A DNA stretch of 64,000 nt from Symbiodinium natans (GCA_905221605.1 CAJNDS010002603.1:64001-128000), one strand, 5' to 3'; positions 11,967 through 24,162 are shown, numbered from the stretch's first letter. Program-made: numbers and translations. Notes: generated by a model not told the origin, from the sequence alone.

Positions 11967-13560
11967 CGCTCTTGCCTGAGGTAGGGAGGGCCTTCGGACG
12001 GCCTGTGGCACCCCACAATACATGGCGCCAGCCGCATGGTGCATGAGGCCCGTGGCATTGGACTCAACTAATCCAGCCCTGGATTTAAGGAGATGTTCAA
12101 TGGCCGGGCATGTGCAGCCTCGGATTTGTGGGCGCTGGGGGTCATCACGCCCTCTGGCTGCATGGGCTCGGCAGTTGGGCACGGTGCGTACATGTGGGCT
12201 TGAAGTTTCAGCCAAGCCGGTCAAGTCCATGTGCCCTCGCCCGTATGCGTCGTATGTCTATGTCCAGGGCCTGGACAGAGGCGAACAGCAGGCCAGGCAA
12301 TAAGGCAAAGGCGGCCTCAACAGACGGGCAACTGCGTCGGGACGTTGGTCTTCTCAGCAGACCAGATGGAGCTAATAGAGACACGAGACTTTTTCCCCTC
12401 CGACGAGTGGTGTCTTAGATTTTAGGGAGTGGGTCTGAAAAGCATCAAAAGGCCACGCAGTACGCCAAGACAGCAGGCAACGGTAGCGGAGTGAGGCCTC
12501 AAGGCCTCAATCAGCAGACCAAAAGGCCAGCACTGCAGACCCTGCAGCACCCATGACAGCAAGGGACTGTTAGCGGCGGACATTGGTAGGCGTTCATTTT
12601 CTGGGGCCTTGTCCCATCGACCCCACATCAACGGGCATCGCTTTTTTAAGGTGTCACGAAATACGGGCCCGCTGTGCGTAGGAGACGACGGCTGAGCCCA
12701 AGAACCCGTTAAGGCACTTAATATGGGCCGCTTTTGTCGATATGGCAGATCAAGCCCTTGTCGCCGCAGGGTTGTAGGCTGAAGGATATGGTAGCGATGC
12801 TCGAAGTGGAAAGTTGTCCGAGCTGAGATTCGAATGCCTTTCGGGAAGCCTGCCCTTCTACACACAGAGTCGCGACCGGCGGCGTGCTTTCCAGGAGTGG
12901 AAGTCAATATCAGCCAATATATGTTTGACATGTTACACACTATGCATGATCCATGTTAGGAGCTCCGAAGTCAAATTCAACATCATGCTGCTCGGCACTG
13001 CTCGGATTTCCTGGCAGGTTGTTTTTGCGCTAGGCTTTTGGTTCTTTTTGATCCATTCCCCGTCTCTCAGGAAGCCAACCTGCCCACCCGGCTTGCCCGG
13101 ATGCAAAAGAAGCAGCGCGACCTGGGAGCTACTCCGCAAGATTGTGTCAAGGCCTCGCAATTCGTGAACAAGGCGCCACTGGCCAATGCTGGCCATCCTC
13201 AATAAAGGTTTGAAGGTGTTGGTTCCGTGGGTGTCCGGTGCTCCGGATGCCTCCTTTGAGCCGGATGATGCGAGGTGCTCTGCCCTGTCGAGCGCCGCAT
13301 CACTGCATTCGAGTGCCAGCTGGACGACTTCTTTGAGGGCCTGGATTTCAGCCGACTGCAGGCTCGACGCTTCAGCCCAGTCACGCTCACGCTAGAAGGG
13401 CATATATAGAACGGCAGGTCAATGCTTTCAACCTCTTTTTCGGTATGAAAAGGAGATGCAGCCGCCACATCAGCCTTCGTGCAAGAGCGCAACTGATGCG
13501 TCCAATTTCGATGACTTCCCGGCTGAGAAGCTGCCCACTCCAGAGGATCGTGGGATGAAC
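10650..13560 (+). CDS. AGC-family (NDR-like) serine/threonine protein kinase
   Basis: A split kinase domain is readable in order. 10750-about 10890 carries the Gly loop GKGAFGVV and the ATP lysine in YALK. 10954-11065 carries NERD of helix C and the hinge VMEF. 11222-11341 runs to the first bases of HRD. 11413-about 11500 has DLKPDN and DFGLC. About 11980-12030 has GTPQYMAP. 12090-about 12155 has [10 protein letters not shown]. 13275-about 13395 has subdomain XI (VERRITAF, then FFEGLDF). 13418-about 13555 has the AGC C-tail (NFDDFP). A further exon, 13071-about 13200, is coding but not assigned. Introns 11066-11221 and 12031-12089 are GC-AG; 11342-11412 is GT-AG. HRDLKPDN and DFGLC favour NDR/LATS over PKA. 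Catalytic residues are intact. Some C-lobe exons were not located. Confidence 0.85.
11700..11964. repeat. Minisatellite TCCCTTTS followed by (CT)n, inside a kinase intron
   Basis: About 13 copies of an 8-base TCCCTTTG/TCCCTTTC unit lead into roughly 150 bases of (CT)n. The block lies between kinase exons carrying DFG and APE, so it is intronic. Long open frames here are repeat artefacts. Confidence 0.9.
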
Positions 13561-13719
13561 CCGATGAACCCTATGCCATGCTGCCATGCGAGGCTTGTGC
13601 CGTGACGTGTCGTGACAGGATATCACTTGCATGGACCCTGACCTCGACTGGCCTCTCTACGAAGATGATGCAAAGGCTTCTCGAGCACGTTGCCGGGCGC
13701 GAAGATTCTGATATGTTAG

Positions 13720-14215
13720 ATATGTTCCTGATATGCCGGCCATGTCCCGGCTCACGCTCACTCAGTTGCTGGCTGTGTGGCAGACTTCTTTTGTCATCAA
13801 GGTGATGCTGGCAGGATTCGCTGAGCTGCCAGGCACTGCCAGCCTCTCGGACGAACAACGACTGTAATGACCAGCAGCTTACAACAGCATCTCAAGTGCC
13901 ATGTCTGATGTCGATGCCGCATCAAAGGCAGCAGCCCGATAGTACAGGCTGAGCAAGCGTTTGCGCCACTTCGACTTGTTCTGGAAGTCTAATTAATGAC
14001 GCAGGGACATTTTGCCAACACTCGTTGGCCTCTGATTTTGTGGCTTCTCGAGCGGTGCATGTGTATAGCTGGATTCACAGTCCCAGTAGGGTGACGTTCA
14101 ATGCCGAGAATCCACCATCCTCTCCCGGCTAAGCCAGATCGATGAAATCCTGCATGTGATTTCGGCTGGCTGGCACAATTCACTGAAGCATGAGCTCTGG
14201 GCAGTGAAGTTTTGA
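13720..14215 (+). CDS. Unknown gene fragment, alpha-helical exons
   Basis: Several plus-frame patches read well. About 13720-13864 has LTQLLAVWQTSFVIKV then GFAELPGTASLSDEQRL. About 13880-13990 has SAMSDVDAASKAAAR and RLSKRLRHFDLFWK. About 14120-14214 has LSQIDEILHVISAGW and HELWAVKF. Together they suggest a helical protein with one amphipathic or membrane helix. They directly follow the kinase tail, so they could be its C-terminal extension or a new gene. I do not recognise the family. Confidence 0.4.
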
Positions 14216-17200
14216 CCTTTGCGGCTGTTTATGCTGTTATTGGGCAGACATTGGTCAGGCATTGAAGACATTCTGTGCAGAACGGATAAACCACCGCGGT
14301 CACGGCCGTGGCTGTTGCAGCCATCGGCGAGACACTGCCAGGGATATTGCAGAGATCGACAGAATGTACAGATGCGGGCGTCTGCTCGTGATCTCTCGAG
14401 TCGATCTCGTTCCCATCTTTGCATGGGAGTGAGCCGAATGCATTTGAGAACTTGAGGGACAAGAATCCGTGCCAAGTGGGGGGGGGCGAAGCTTCCTTGT
14501 GACGCACCCATGGACAAAAAGACCATGCTGAGCCCAGGCCACCCGGAGCAGGTTCTGGCCTTGGCCACCACACCAGCGCGGAAGCATTAGACAGAGGAAG
14601 CCACATGCATTCTTACATATTATACTGGGGATGGATGAGGCTGACGGTTCTTGGTGAATGCTTCGCACGCACGCTGTGCACGAACGCGTCGCACGTGAGC
14701 ACACTGCAGAACGGCGAGGCGTCCAGCTTCCGGAGCTTCCGGGCCTTGGGCTCGGCCCGCTGAGCCCTGGGCCAGGTCCGCCAGGTCCCGGGCTCCTGAG
14801 TGCGCCCATGGCATTCCCGCTGGCGTCTCCAGAGGCATCCGGACAAAAAGAGTTTTGAGAAAAGAAACCAATGGTCTTGCAACGTATGACAGTGCTGCAT
14901 TGCACTGTGCTCTGTGCTAGGGCTGCTGGGATCTCAATCCGCAGGATCCGCGGAGAGCGGCGATGCTGCATGCAGCCTGGGCAGCGAGGCCTCAAGCGCA
15001 AGCGCAGAGAGGCCTCAAGCACCAAGAGCTGAGAGCTTCAGAACACGGTAGGCTCACACAAGGGAGCCCTTGGTCCCCGGCATGGGCCTCGGTCTAGAGA
15101 GTCCAGAGATTCGACTAGGGGACTGAGATGGACTGAGTTTAGAGCCTAGCCTCTAGCAAACAGGGTTCACCTCTAGGTAGTTCCAGCAGTTCAGGCCCCA
15201 CCCTCTGCCGGTGCGAACGCGCCGAGCTTCGCTGAGAGCTTAGCCAGGAAGTCTGCGTGCGTAAAGGTTATGGCTCTGCCTGGGACTGTAACTTTGTGGC
15301 GAGTCGTCCCCGACGGTCTAGCTGCAATCGGCGCCGCGTGCGAAGCCATCGGACCTCGCACTGAAACGTAATGTGGCGACCGAAACACGGAAACAAGTTA
15401 AGAACATGACAGCTGAGTCGACTGGCACTTGGGTGTTTGGCACCATATTCACTTCTGCAGTGCTTTGGGAACTGCTCGGCGCTATCGAAAAAGTCATGAA
15501 GCCATCATAGCCACTATAGCCACTCAGGTAGATTCTGGAGTCGTCCAAGCTCTTTCCCCAGCATTCGTACTGCTCAGAAAGCTGCTGCCGCAAGCCGCCG
15601 TGTACCGCGATCTTAAATCCCAAGAAGCCAGAAAGAGCCCAGGCAGAGCTTGCGGGCCCGGTGCAGGCGTCAACGGGACAATCGGAGGTTTTTGTTTGGC
15701 ATGGGTTTTCGCAGGCGGCAGGCGCGTTTGCAGGGTCTTAGTTGGCTGAGGTGGAAACTCCAGCTCCTGGCACAGCACCCGGAGCGCTTGGCTTCAACAG
15801 ATGTAAGCATATTTTTTGGGTTCGCCTTGTCACCCTAGGCCCTCTTGAAGGCACTACAGTCCCACTAAAGCCAACATTGCCTGTTCAATGCCTCAGAGGC
15901 TGCGACGGACCTGTGGGGTGATGCCGCCGCAATGATCAGCCCGCCGCGACTGGCTGCGGAACTCTGAGTCCCGAACGCCACAAGGTTGGCGTGGGGGATA
16001 CCTGATGATCGTGCCTTACGCGTTGGTGTGTGAAACAATGCAGTACAAGACTGCAAAAATTAGGCTTGGAGTTGGCTTTCCTCCTGCAAAGGCAGGAGAT
16101 GCCACCACACATCTTTTGAATTTCCGTTTGCCTTTGTCCGAAATCGGCTGGGCGTTGCCATTCAATTGAGCCATTGGAGCTCGCAACCCATCGTCTCACA
16201 AACATGCAGTGAGCTGCAGTGAGCATAAAGCCACGGCGCACGGGCCGTGGACTTGGCTCGGTCATGCTACGAGCACTCTCCAGTTCTCAACGCTAAGCGT
16301 CGACCGCCACGGCCCTGCTGGGAAAACCTAGACAGCTCGTAAAGTTTGGGCGAGTCGGGAGTTTTTTTAGGGGCTTTTGGGCGGGCTTGGCGTAGTTTTG
16401 GGTTGAGGGTGGTGCTGCTACGCCGCGTGTCCAACTTGGGGTCCTGCCTCAGGGAGTCAGGGCGCCTTTCGTGCCCCTAAGCAGGAAACAGAACCCCAAT
16501 TCCCAGCAAGAAATGTCAAAATCCGTCTTCATGGCGGTGATCGTTGCCCGGGCTCTGCAGCTTCTCGTGGCTCCTCGGTTGGGGCCCATGGCTCCAGCGC
16601 TACAGCCTCGGTCTCCTCTCAGAGCTTGGAACATTTTCGGAGGTTGATTGGTGCTCTGTGCGCAGTTCCTTCCATGTCTCGCCAATGAGGGAAGAGCTGG
16701 AGGGTCACCTCCGGCGAGGAGTGCTGGTATCCAAGCACTGTAGACCATCATAGACACATGGTACCCTGATCTCATCTGATCTCGGTCTCTATCGGACTGA
16801 GGCTGGTGCGTATCCGTGGTCTCCAAAGCGCAGAAGGTTCTCGGCTCAATGGGCAGCTGCAGGCTCAGAGAAGAGTCCTCGAACAAGGACTGCGTCTCTA
16901 CGTGCCTGTACATGCGTCTGCCTGTGTGTCGCTATCTGGTGTTGCCACGTCTGCTGCGCAGTCTATTTCTGTTGGAGGATGCTGCTGCTTACACAATGCT
17001 AGCTCTAAGGCTGGGGCGGTGTGATCGCTTTGATGAGAAGACAGGGTCGGGCCCATAGATTCACTTCATTTTATGAGAACAAGGTAACGAGGCGCTGCAG
17101 TGAGACGTGCTTGGAATGGGAAAATCCATTGAGAAATGCATTGTGTGGCCCAGGCGTTGGGGAGTGATCATGGGAGATGGTTCGACAAAGGAGCGCATCG

Positions 17201-17240
17201 CAAGACCTCGACAAATCCTGGGCCCAGAGCAGCTTCTGAT
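14216..17240. other. Mostly unassigned; scattered exon-like patches
   Basis: No gene could be assembled. Patches that read protein-like in plus frames lie near 15535-15690 and 16820-17050, and in a minus frame near 15195-15370. None has a family match and several compete on opposite strands, a common effect of GC-rich DNA. Confidence 0.35.
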
Positions 17241-17248
17241 GTTTGAAG

Positions 17249-18070
17249 GCCCTCAAGGCCGCCAACATGTTCTCCTTTGACGAGTATCTCAAGGCTTTCC
17301 CTCGCAGTCACAGTCCATAAGCCAAAGATCGAAGGTGCTCGAACAGCTTGAACAGCCCTATTCTTGCGCTCCAGGTGGCTCATGAAGGGCGGACGCCTGT
17401 AGACATCGGACTGGCGAAATGGAATTGTGCTGCCGAGTGACTGCGCATTGTATGCAAACGATATTGCAGGACCTTTCATGAATGATTTCTTAACAAACCC
17501 CAAGTACGATGTGCAGGGCTTAGCGGCTTAGAGCGGCTTCAGCGCGCAGCCGATGCACAGGAGCGCTGAGCACGAACAGCTAAGGCATCTGGAGCCGGCG
17601 GCTACAAGAGCCAAGCAGGCACTGATTGGGTTTGGTAAGATAACACATCCTCTACGCACATGGGTTTGGCTTTTCGATGCAGAATTCAATTCTTGTCTTA
17701 CAGGCTTTGAGTTCGGGCTTATGGATGAAGTTTTCGGTTCTGGATACGAGGTAAGTAGATGGACCGCAAGATGAGCCTTTAGAGCCTTTCGAGGCGTCTA
17801 ATAGACAGGAGCTTTCACAATGAGCTCCTGCTGTGGTTCTTGCCAAGAGCAATCAAAGAGCGACGCTGCAGGTGTTGCAAGAGGTTTGTCATGTTATCTT
17901 CGTGCCGCCATCGCAAGTAGAAGCTCGAACGTTTCAAGCTCTAACATACGGTGTTGCGTAAGCATGGGGCTTCTTAAGGTCTTTTCAACCAAACCCATTG
18001 CTCTTCCTCTTCCTGGAACACGCGCTGCTGTACCCCATCAACGTGGTTGGCCATGACAATGACCCAATCT
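17249..18070 (+). CDS. Unknown membrane-associated protein, partial exon set
   Basis: Plus exons include 17249-about 17305 (KAANMFSFDEYLKAFPR), about 17421-17530 (DCALYANDIAGPFMNDFL), 17704-17750 (FEFGLMDEVFGSGYE, acceptor CTTACAG and donor GTAAGTAG), 17809-17883 (ELLLWFLPRAIKERR) and 17979-18067. The last two join in phase across a GT-AG intron at 17884-17978, giving a Cys/Arg cluster followed by a hydrophobic LLFLFLEHALLYPINVV segment and a TGA. I do not recognise the family. The earlier joins are not phase-checked. Confidence 0.5.
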
Positions 18071-19295
18071 GATAAGATGAAGTGCAGTAGAAAGTATGAG
18101 CACTTCAAAAAGCTTCCGTCGTGGTTCGGGAGGCATGAATGGGGAGGGTTTACGTGACTATGTTCGTTTAGCAAGACGTTCTCTATGCTGTTTCCTGCTT
18201 CTGTTTGTTTTTGTTCATGGCCGTTTTTGGCAGTGTCGGTTTTTGTTAGTGGTTGTTCGGCCTGTCACACCGTGCGGAAGGTGTGCGCTTTCCGCAGAAG
18301 GGGAATGGGTGGGGGGTTGACGTCATTGGGCGGAAGTTAGGGTCGAAACACGTGTGAATTCTAGGTCTTCTCTTCCTCTTTGATCTTTGTCATGAGGGGG
18401 CAACATGCTCGCACATGCAAACTTGCAGACGAACCTGCACACGCCAGCCCCTGTCAGCAGTATGGCATCATGGTGCCGCATTGCCTGGCCAGATCCAGGT
18501 CTCGGTCTAGAGAACATCAAAGTAAATCTGCCCCTTGCCTCTTGCCATCTCTTGTCCCATTGCCACTGGGCTGTTCCGACCATGTGAGATTGAGATTAGC
18601 CATGCCTGCCAGTGTTTTCGGCCCTTCAGTTTCTCATCTTCTTCGGATACGAAGTCGATGTGTCGCCCCTACATTCTGTTACTTGGTTGTTGTTGTTGCG
18701 AAGATAGTGGATGTTTTAGAGAAGTCTTTCGGGCGTCCCTAGTCCTCAACGAAGCCTTGCAGAATTCATCCCCGAAATCAAGGAAGAAGCAGAATCATAG
18801 CGGCATTTCGAGAATCGTGGGTTTCTGCAACCAGCTCCCGGTGCAAGGCTCTGTTTCAAATCAGTCTGGACTTTGAAGTAGACAGAGGGTTCCACACTCT
18901 TTGGTTCAAACCACTGCGCAGGTCGGATGCCGTCGTGCGTTCTTCCTACAAGTAACTGTCTTGTGGGTGTAAAGCAAGGCAGGCGTGGCATATTCCATGT
19001 CTGTTTTGAAGGCGGTCAAAAGGCAGAAAGCACTGCGTTTGGCGATGCTTTCGTGGCTTGAGACTGCAAACAAGTGGTTTGCAGTTTGGCCCCGAAGTGG
19101 GTCCTCTTTTTGGTTTACTTGCCTGACTGAGCGTTCTGGGTAGCAGAACTCGAAGCTGTCTCTTGCAGCTCCTGAAGTAGTGGTCCGTGCTGGAAAGCAA
19201 GCCACCCGGAGCATTCCCACAACCACTGAAAAACTTCGTGCGTCCAGACAGGTGCTTGGTTCTCAGGTTTGCGGACATGGATGCTCTGAGCAATG
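18071..19295. other. No supportable gene
   Basis: A few short patches (for example near 18750-18800) could be exons in more than one frame. Nothing here can be assigned. Confidence 0.4.
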
Positions 19296-19298
19296 GAT

Positions 19299-19440
19299 GT
19301 ACTGGGGACCACGGATGTTGTCAGCGTCCGGCCATGCGTTTTCTGCGCTGGACGTGCGCAGGCAGTTGCTCGCGACGTGAGTGGATCTGTGGAGTGCCAG
19401 CCGTGTGCAAAACGCACGACGGCAAACAAGTTACTCAAGT
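19299..19440 (+). CDS. Cys-rich exon, possible zinc-binding segment
   Basis: The plus frame carries two CxxC pairs, RPCVFCAG and ECQPCAKR, about 20 residues apart in a basic context, ending TANKLLKF. Spacing resembles a small treble-clef zinc site, but no named domain fits. Flanking exons were not resolved. Confidence 0.35.
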
Positions 19441-19878
19441 TTCCCAGGCTTCGATGGGTTAGGTTAAGGCCGAAGCCGAAGCCTCAAAACTCCACGCCCG
19501 CGACCCGTGGGTTTTCGCAAAAAAATGACCCGACAAGACCATGCTCCGGCTGTGACGTGGTGATGCCCGTGTTGACTGTCTCAGGGGCTCTGAGTGGGCT
19601 CCTGTGAAGTTCGATGCGTCTCAGACACCGATTCGGGGTTTCAAGAGCCACTGCCTGCCCTACAGGCAAAGAGGCCAAAGCAGGCCTTTCGCCACAAGAG
19701 CGGCTGCAGCAGTCGTATGACAAGGCTTCGGCATTCACCTGGCCCCTAAAGGCAGACTCATCACCAGCCGTATCATTGAAGGCCCAGCGTGAAGGCCGCA
19801 GAGCAAGCCCCAGATTGAGCAGTGGACTCGGTGACGACGGCCACCAGTTCTGGGGCCCCCTGACATTGCCTTTGTAAG

Positions 19879-20080
19879 GCAAAGAGGATGACAAGTCTGG
19901 GAAGTATTCGCCTTATGTGGTGAAGCAGGTGCCTGTGAGCTGAAAGCAGGGGGTGCAAAGTGCAAAGTGTAGCCAAGGCTCGCTGAATTTTACCTGCAGG
20001 TGGAGTTACAAGCAGGCCCCATCGAGCTGGGCATCATTGCCCCCCCGCACCAGGTCCCCGGTCCCGGTGCATACGAGTAG
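19879..20080 (+). CDS. Two joined exons with a PGPGAY (SHIPPO-like) motif
   Basis: Exon 19879-19928 (KEDDKSGKYSPYVVKQ) joins in phase to exon 20000-20077 across a 71-base GT-AG intron. Both intron ends sit in the same word CAGGTG. The second exon ends GPIELGIIAPPHQVPGPGAYE before TAG. PGPGAY is the core of the SHIPPO/STPG repeat found in axonemal and sperm-tail proteins, so an axonemal protein of the flagellum is possible. One motif is thin evidence. A preceding protein-like patch lies at about 19640-19790. Confidence 0.45.
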
Positions 20081-20560
20081 AAATGCACTCAGAGGCACTC
20101 AAAGGCACTCAATCTCGTCCCCGTGCCAATATGTGCTAGTTGAGGACTCTCGGAGGCCGATACCCACCATCTTAGCCATCTCAAGAGGCGAGCAGCGCAC
20201 GGGCCTTAGACCAAGAGGCGACACCTTCCGACAGGTTCCGGCAACTTTGAAAGGAGTCTTTGAAAGCCTCCTTTTTTTGTGAGTCGAGACTCGGACACTT
20301 TGCGCAAGGCCATGTCGCAAAGCTTTTCCGGGCCTTGCGGGCGGAAGAGCGTGGCTGGCAGTTGCCTTCGTCCCAGCTCGCTCTTGTGTCAAAACACTTC
20401 CAAAAAACTCAATACGTCATCATTTTCGGCACAAGTTGTGCCGCATCTTGGGCAACATGTCAATGATTCTCGAGGCTCGTGCCCATGCGCACGGCCAACA
20501 GCCCCGACTTCTTTGAGCCGCCCCTTGCCTTTGAGTTACGTAGAGCGGAGCTCCCAGTAA

Positions 20561-20898
20561 AGTACCCACAGCACCCTGGCCCTTGTTGTCAGGGCCGGCT
20601 TGACCATCCTGGAGCAGCTCTTGAAGGAGGGAACCGTCAGGATTCCTGCCTTGCGGGCCTGCAAGTAGGACAATTCTAGCAGGCGACGTATAGCTGGTGG
20701 TGGGGCTTTGCGCCCCCGCCCCCCCCCCCCCCTCCCTCCCCCCGGCCGGTTCATTTTTCATTGCCTGTGTTACCATGTATTTGCATGCGTTTGCTGATTT
20801 CGTTTTGCTTGTGGAAGGCGGTGCTGGAGGATCGAGAGGGCGACATCAGTCCCTTCGGAGCCATGAGCATGGCGCCCAGGAGACTTAGAAGGAGTTGA
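20561..20898 (+). CDS. Unknown gene, last exons
   Basis: Exon about 20561-20665 reads LALVVRAGLTILEQLLKEG then TVRIPALRACK. After an intron containing a 14-base C run (20719-20732), exon 20818-20898 follows acceptor GTGGAAG and reads AVLEDREGDISPFGAMSM then APRRLRRS and TGA. The join would be in phase 0, although the donor is not canonical. A preceding patch near 20310-20400 may belong to it. The family is not recognised. Confidence 0.45.
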
Positions 20899-21124
20899 CA
20901 CAGTGCGTGTCGCTGCTTCATCCGTCAGGCAACGTGTTCCATTTCCTGGGCATGAGCCATGGCTTCGCTCCCAGAAATGTTCAAAGAACCTTTCCTTAAG
21001 CAATACGCCGATAGGACTTTGAGAGGAGTTCCTGACAGGTTCCTGAGAGCTTCCTGAGGTTCTGCCGCCTTGCTGTCCTTGGCTTGCAAAGCCCCCGAGC
21101 AAGTTGCAGCGCGCTCTGAGACTC

Positions 21125-21149
21125 CCATCACTCTCACTCACTCACTCTC

Positions 21150-21202
<53 letters not shown>
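21125..21202. repeat. (CT)n microsatellite
   Basis: About 78 bases of CT repeat with two interruptions. It opens frames on both strands that look like poly-Leu/Ser or poly-Arg/Glu proteins, which are artefacts. Confidence 0.9.
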
Positions 21203-21205
<3 letters not shown>

Positions 21206-21378
21206 TTTCCATTTTTGCAAGAGCTAGGGATGCTGAAGTCTTCGCCATTGTGCAACCCAGGGCTCCTTGACACTCATCCAGGGATTCCTGCCACAGCTTT
21301 GCGAAATCCAGGTGGGGCGGCGCGGGTGGTCGAAGATTCTTTGACATGCTTTGCCGCCATGTTCGTTGGCTTTCGCAG

Positions 21379-21793
21379 GCGCTCAGAAACACGGAAAATA
21401 TCCATTTCTACGTGGGCGACCAAGATGAGTTGGGCTCGGACCTTGGGCAGATTTGGGCAGCTTGTGGCAGCTTGGCGGTCGCCCTCGCTGCATTCAGCAA
21501 CGCGGCAACTCGGCACATCAGCCCTGCAGGCCACCGTGAGTATCTCCGTGGCATCAAGGAATCCCTCAAGGCAGAGCTGTGGGCTTCGAATCCTCTTGGT
21601 ATTCTCCTGGTGTCCTTTTGGCATCCTGTGCTGCATCTTTGAGGAGGCCGGTGGCCGATCGCACACGCATCTTGCCTGGCACTCGAAGCTCCTCATATCC
21701 CTCTCCTTTGTTGGCTTGCATACGTCGTGGTGGAAGGTCAAGGGTGCCAGCCATTATGACATCGACAAGTTCATCGACCTGGAGGAGCACTGA
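21379..21793 (+). CDS. Unknown gene, internal and terminal exons
   Basis: Exon 21379-21535 has acceptor TTTCGCAG and donor GTGAGT. It reads ENIHFYVGDQDELGSDLGQ followed by an Ala-rich helix (WAACGSLAVALAAFSNAATR). A terminal exon, 21737-21793, reads KGASHYDIDKFIDLEEH and stops at TGA. A hydrophobic stretch between them (about 21590-21640) may be a further membrane exon. No family is recognised. Clean splice sites make the coding call fair. Confidence 0.5.
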
Positions 21794-22637
21794 AACTTAC
21801 CAGGTTACTGGCCGCATCCTGCATGTTTTTTCTCTTTCAAAGGGCTTCTTTGTTTATTCAACTGCTTTTGCATGTTTTCCTGTTGTGATTCCTCCTTCTG
21901 CTGCTTTTTTTTGTCGTTTCCTTGTTGCTTTTCGCACTGGAATTTTGATTCTCATATTAACTTGCATGAATTTTCCTGCGGGTTGAGTACTTTTCTGTCT
22001 TGCAAAACAGCGCGGCTAAATGCCTGGATCTTGACTCTTGCCCATGCCGGGAACCAAATGCCGCGGACAAAGCGATTGTTCAGTGATTTACACTACGTGT
22101 GCCCCAAGCTGTGGCTCGTAAGTGCACAGCCAGACACACTGTAACATTTGAGCTTATTTGAAAGCTGCCTGACATCTGGCAAGGCTGTGGCTCACACCTT
22201 TTGACGCTTCGTCGAACGTGCCCAACACCGGCCGGATAATGTTGTAGCTTGTTGTTTTCACGCTGTTTTCGTTCTGGTCAACATGTCCAGAAGTGCCGTA
22301 GCGCGAGTCGGCAGAAATTCTTTGGTTTTTGCAGAATCAGCTGGTGGTTGTAACAAGCATTCATGCCTTTCGTGAACATGGCGCCAAAGGACTCTTGTCA
22401 AGCGCGCCAAGACTCGTTCTCGGGCTGCCCGAGAGCCTTTCTTTCTGGAAGTCGTACTAACACGTAGTTTCGAAACTCCACCATCAGTTCTGCGCAGGAT
22501 CTCTGGAAGCGACTGGAGTTGGCACGCTGAGAGATGCTGAGAGATGCTGAGAGATGCGAGAGCACCTCGCAGCTTATATAGCTTGATCCAAGGCTGAGTT
22601 TCACCGGCATAGGCATAGGCTACCTGACGGAGGCTAG
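21794..22637. other. No supportable gene
   Basis: A T-rich spacer follows the stop at 21793. Minus-frame ORFs around 22258-22647 lack motifs. Confidence 0.4.
22528..22562. repeat. Short tandem repeat GAGATGCTGA
   Basis: Three to four direct copies of the 10-base unit, the last one degenerate. Confidence 0.8.
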
Positions 22638-22814
22638 TTGTCTTCATGTCTTCCAGCGGATGTTAGAAATGGCTATCCAAGGCTGCAGGCATCTTGCACT
22701 CGTTCTATCACCTGCTATCCCATGACTTGCAGAGTCTTGCGTGGCAATCAGCCGAGAGGCTCAGGAGTGCTAGAGACCAGTGGTAGAGACAAGTGCTGGA
22801 GCTCCAACGGCTGC

Positions 22815-23267
22815 GAACGGAGCATGTCAGAGCCCATGGCGCGAAAGCGGCGGAGGGCACTTGAATCTCTGGACCTTCCTCATCTTCCTCCTGACATTGT
22901 GCGTGAAGGGCATGGCGACCTTCCCTGGGCCTGGCGTCTTGAAGACATGTCCCTGAACACTCCACATCCCAGGAAGTCGCAGTCCCATGACCTTTCAGCT
23001 CTTTCCCCGTTTGTTCGGTTGGACAGGCTTGACAGGGACTTGGCCTCCCCATCCCTGCCGTCCCTGAAGAGCTCCAGGAATCTCAGCACCGGCTTTGCAG
23101 AGCCGGCAGCACGGCGGCCGCGAAGGGAGCCAGCACCGACAATCAGCTGGGAGCCCTTCTTTGCAGAGAAGGGGCAGCCCCGAGACTTGCCGGAGATATT
23201 GGTCTCTGAGAAGAGCGCGACGCTTCCGTGGGCCTGGAGACTGCCCTTTGCCGATGCAGAGGGGTGG
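22815..23267 (+). CDS. Disordered protein exon with duplicated LPWAWRL motif
   Basis: A long plus frame rich in Pro/Arg/Ser/Asp is clearly coding by composition. It carries the motif LPWAWRL twice, near 22915 and near 23225, each preceded by a related block (LPPDIVREGHGD and LPEILVSEKSAT). It runs to GGGTG followed by GTAAGG, a good donor. The upstream frame is open to 22638, but its start is unclear. The repeated tryptophan motif suggests a short linear binding motif. No family is recognised. Confidence 0.55.
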
Positions 23268-24162
23268 TAAGGCTACCCCACAAACCTGGCTCCGGTGCCA
23301 GTTAACGATAGGGCGTGCAGGCGAGTGTTTAATTGAAGTTCTGGCTGCGACCAGCAGCAGGAACTGCACAATTCGGAATTGGCCACTGCAGTGAACGCCC
23401 ATCTGGTACAGGTTGCAACAGGGCCGTTGAGTTCAAAAAGCCTGCCAATGCCGTCATGGTAGCCGTCAGCCGGATCGTGTTGGCATGCATTCGCATTGCC
23501 AGGAGCACGCAGAAGCCCATAAGGATCAAACGCATCATGAGGATCATAACGTGCATGGTAAATGGTCGTCAGTTCTTTCTACATTGTGTGGAATGCCAAC
23601 CGAAGGCAGCACATCCTGGCGTCCTTGCGCCGAGAGGTTACTGCGTAAGTTGCGCCGCTCGAGTTTCTAGTTTCTTCTACCAGCCATGCTCAGAGAGCCA
23701 GAGAAGCTTGTGAGGTGAATAGGCAATGTCAGGCCTTGCGCCAGGCCTTGCGCCAGGCCTTGCGACCCCATGGACAGGCCACGACCTTCACGAGCTTGCA
23801 GAGCAGCTGCCGGCTCTTCGAATTCGTCGAACAAGCGCTGCAAGCGCTGTTTTTCCGCGAGCTCTTCGCCATGGATTTGCAGGGCCGGCCCGATCGGCTC
23901 TCGGCGCACCGAAGTTGCGACAAAGCTGGCGAACTTCGAGTGGCCGGCAAGTGTTGCCTTACTTGCCCGCTTCAGCGTTCCTGGTGGCATGGCAGTGGCG
24001 CAGGCGTGGGAGTGTCACACTATGTCACACTATGTCACTCTGAAGAAAGAGCGCCGTGATGTCATGAATGTCACATCAAGCCAGGTCGCACCTCGCAAGG
24101 CAGTCCAACTCTTCTAATTCTTCCTCTGCGCCTGGAGGAAGAGGCCCCACTGCACCGCAAAC
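23268..24162. other. Ambiguous coding, both strands
   Basis: Competing frames cover this stretch. A plus frame (about 23420-23560) and two minus frames of the same DNA all look protein-like. A minus frame at about 23720-23990 has EELAEKQRLQRLFDEFEEP, while plus frames there are Arg/Ala-rich. I cannot decide which, if any, is real. Confidence 0.3.
23729..23766. repeat. 13-base tandem repeat, three copies
   Basis: The unit CAGGCCTTGCGC is repeated three times with little change. Confidence 0.8.

Noticed and set aside
11630-12067. Arg/Glu-rich minus ORF and Leu/Ser-rich plus ORFs
   Set aside because: Produced by (CT)n and TCCCTTTG repeats inside a kinase intron.
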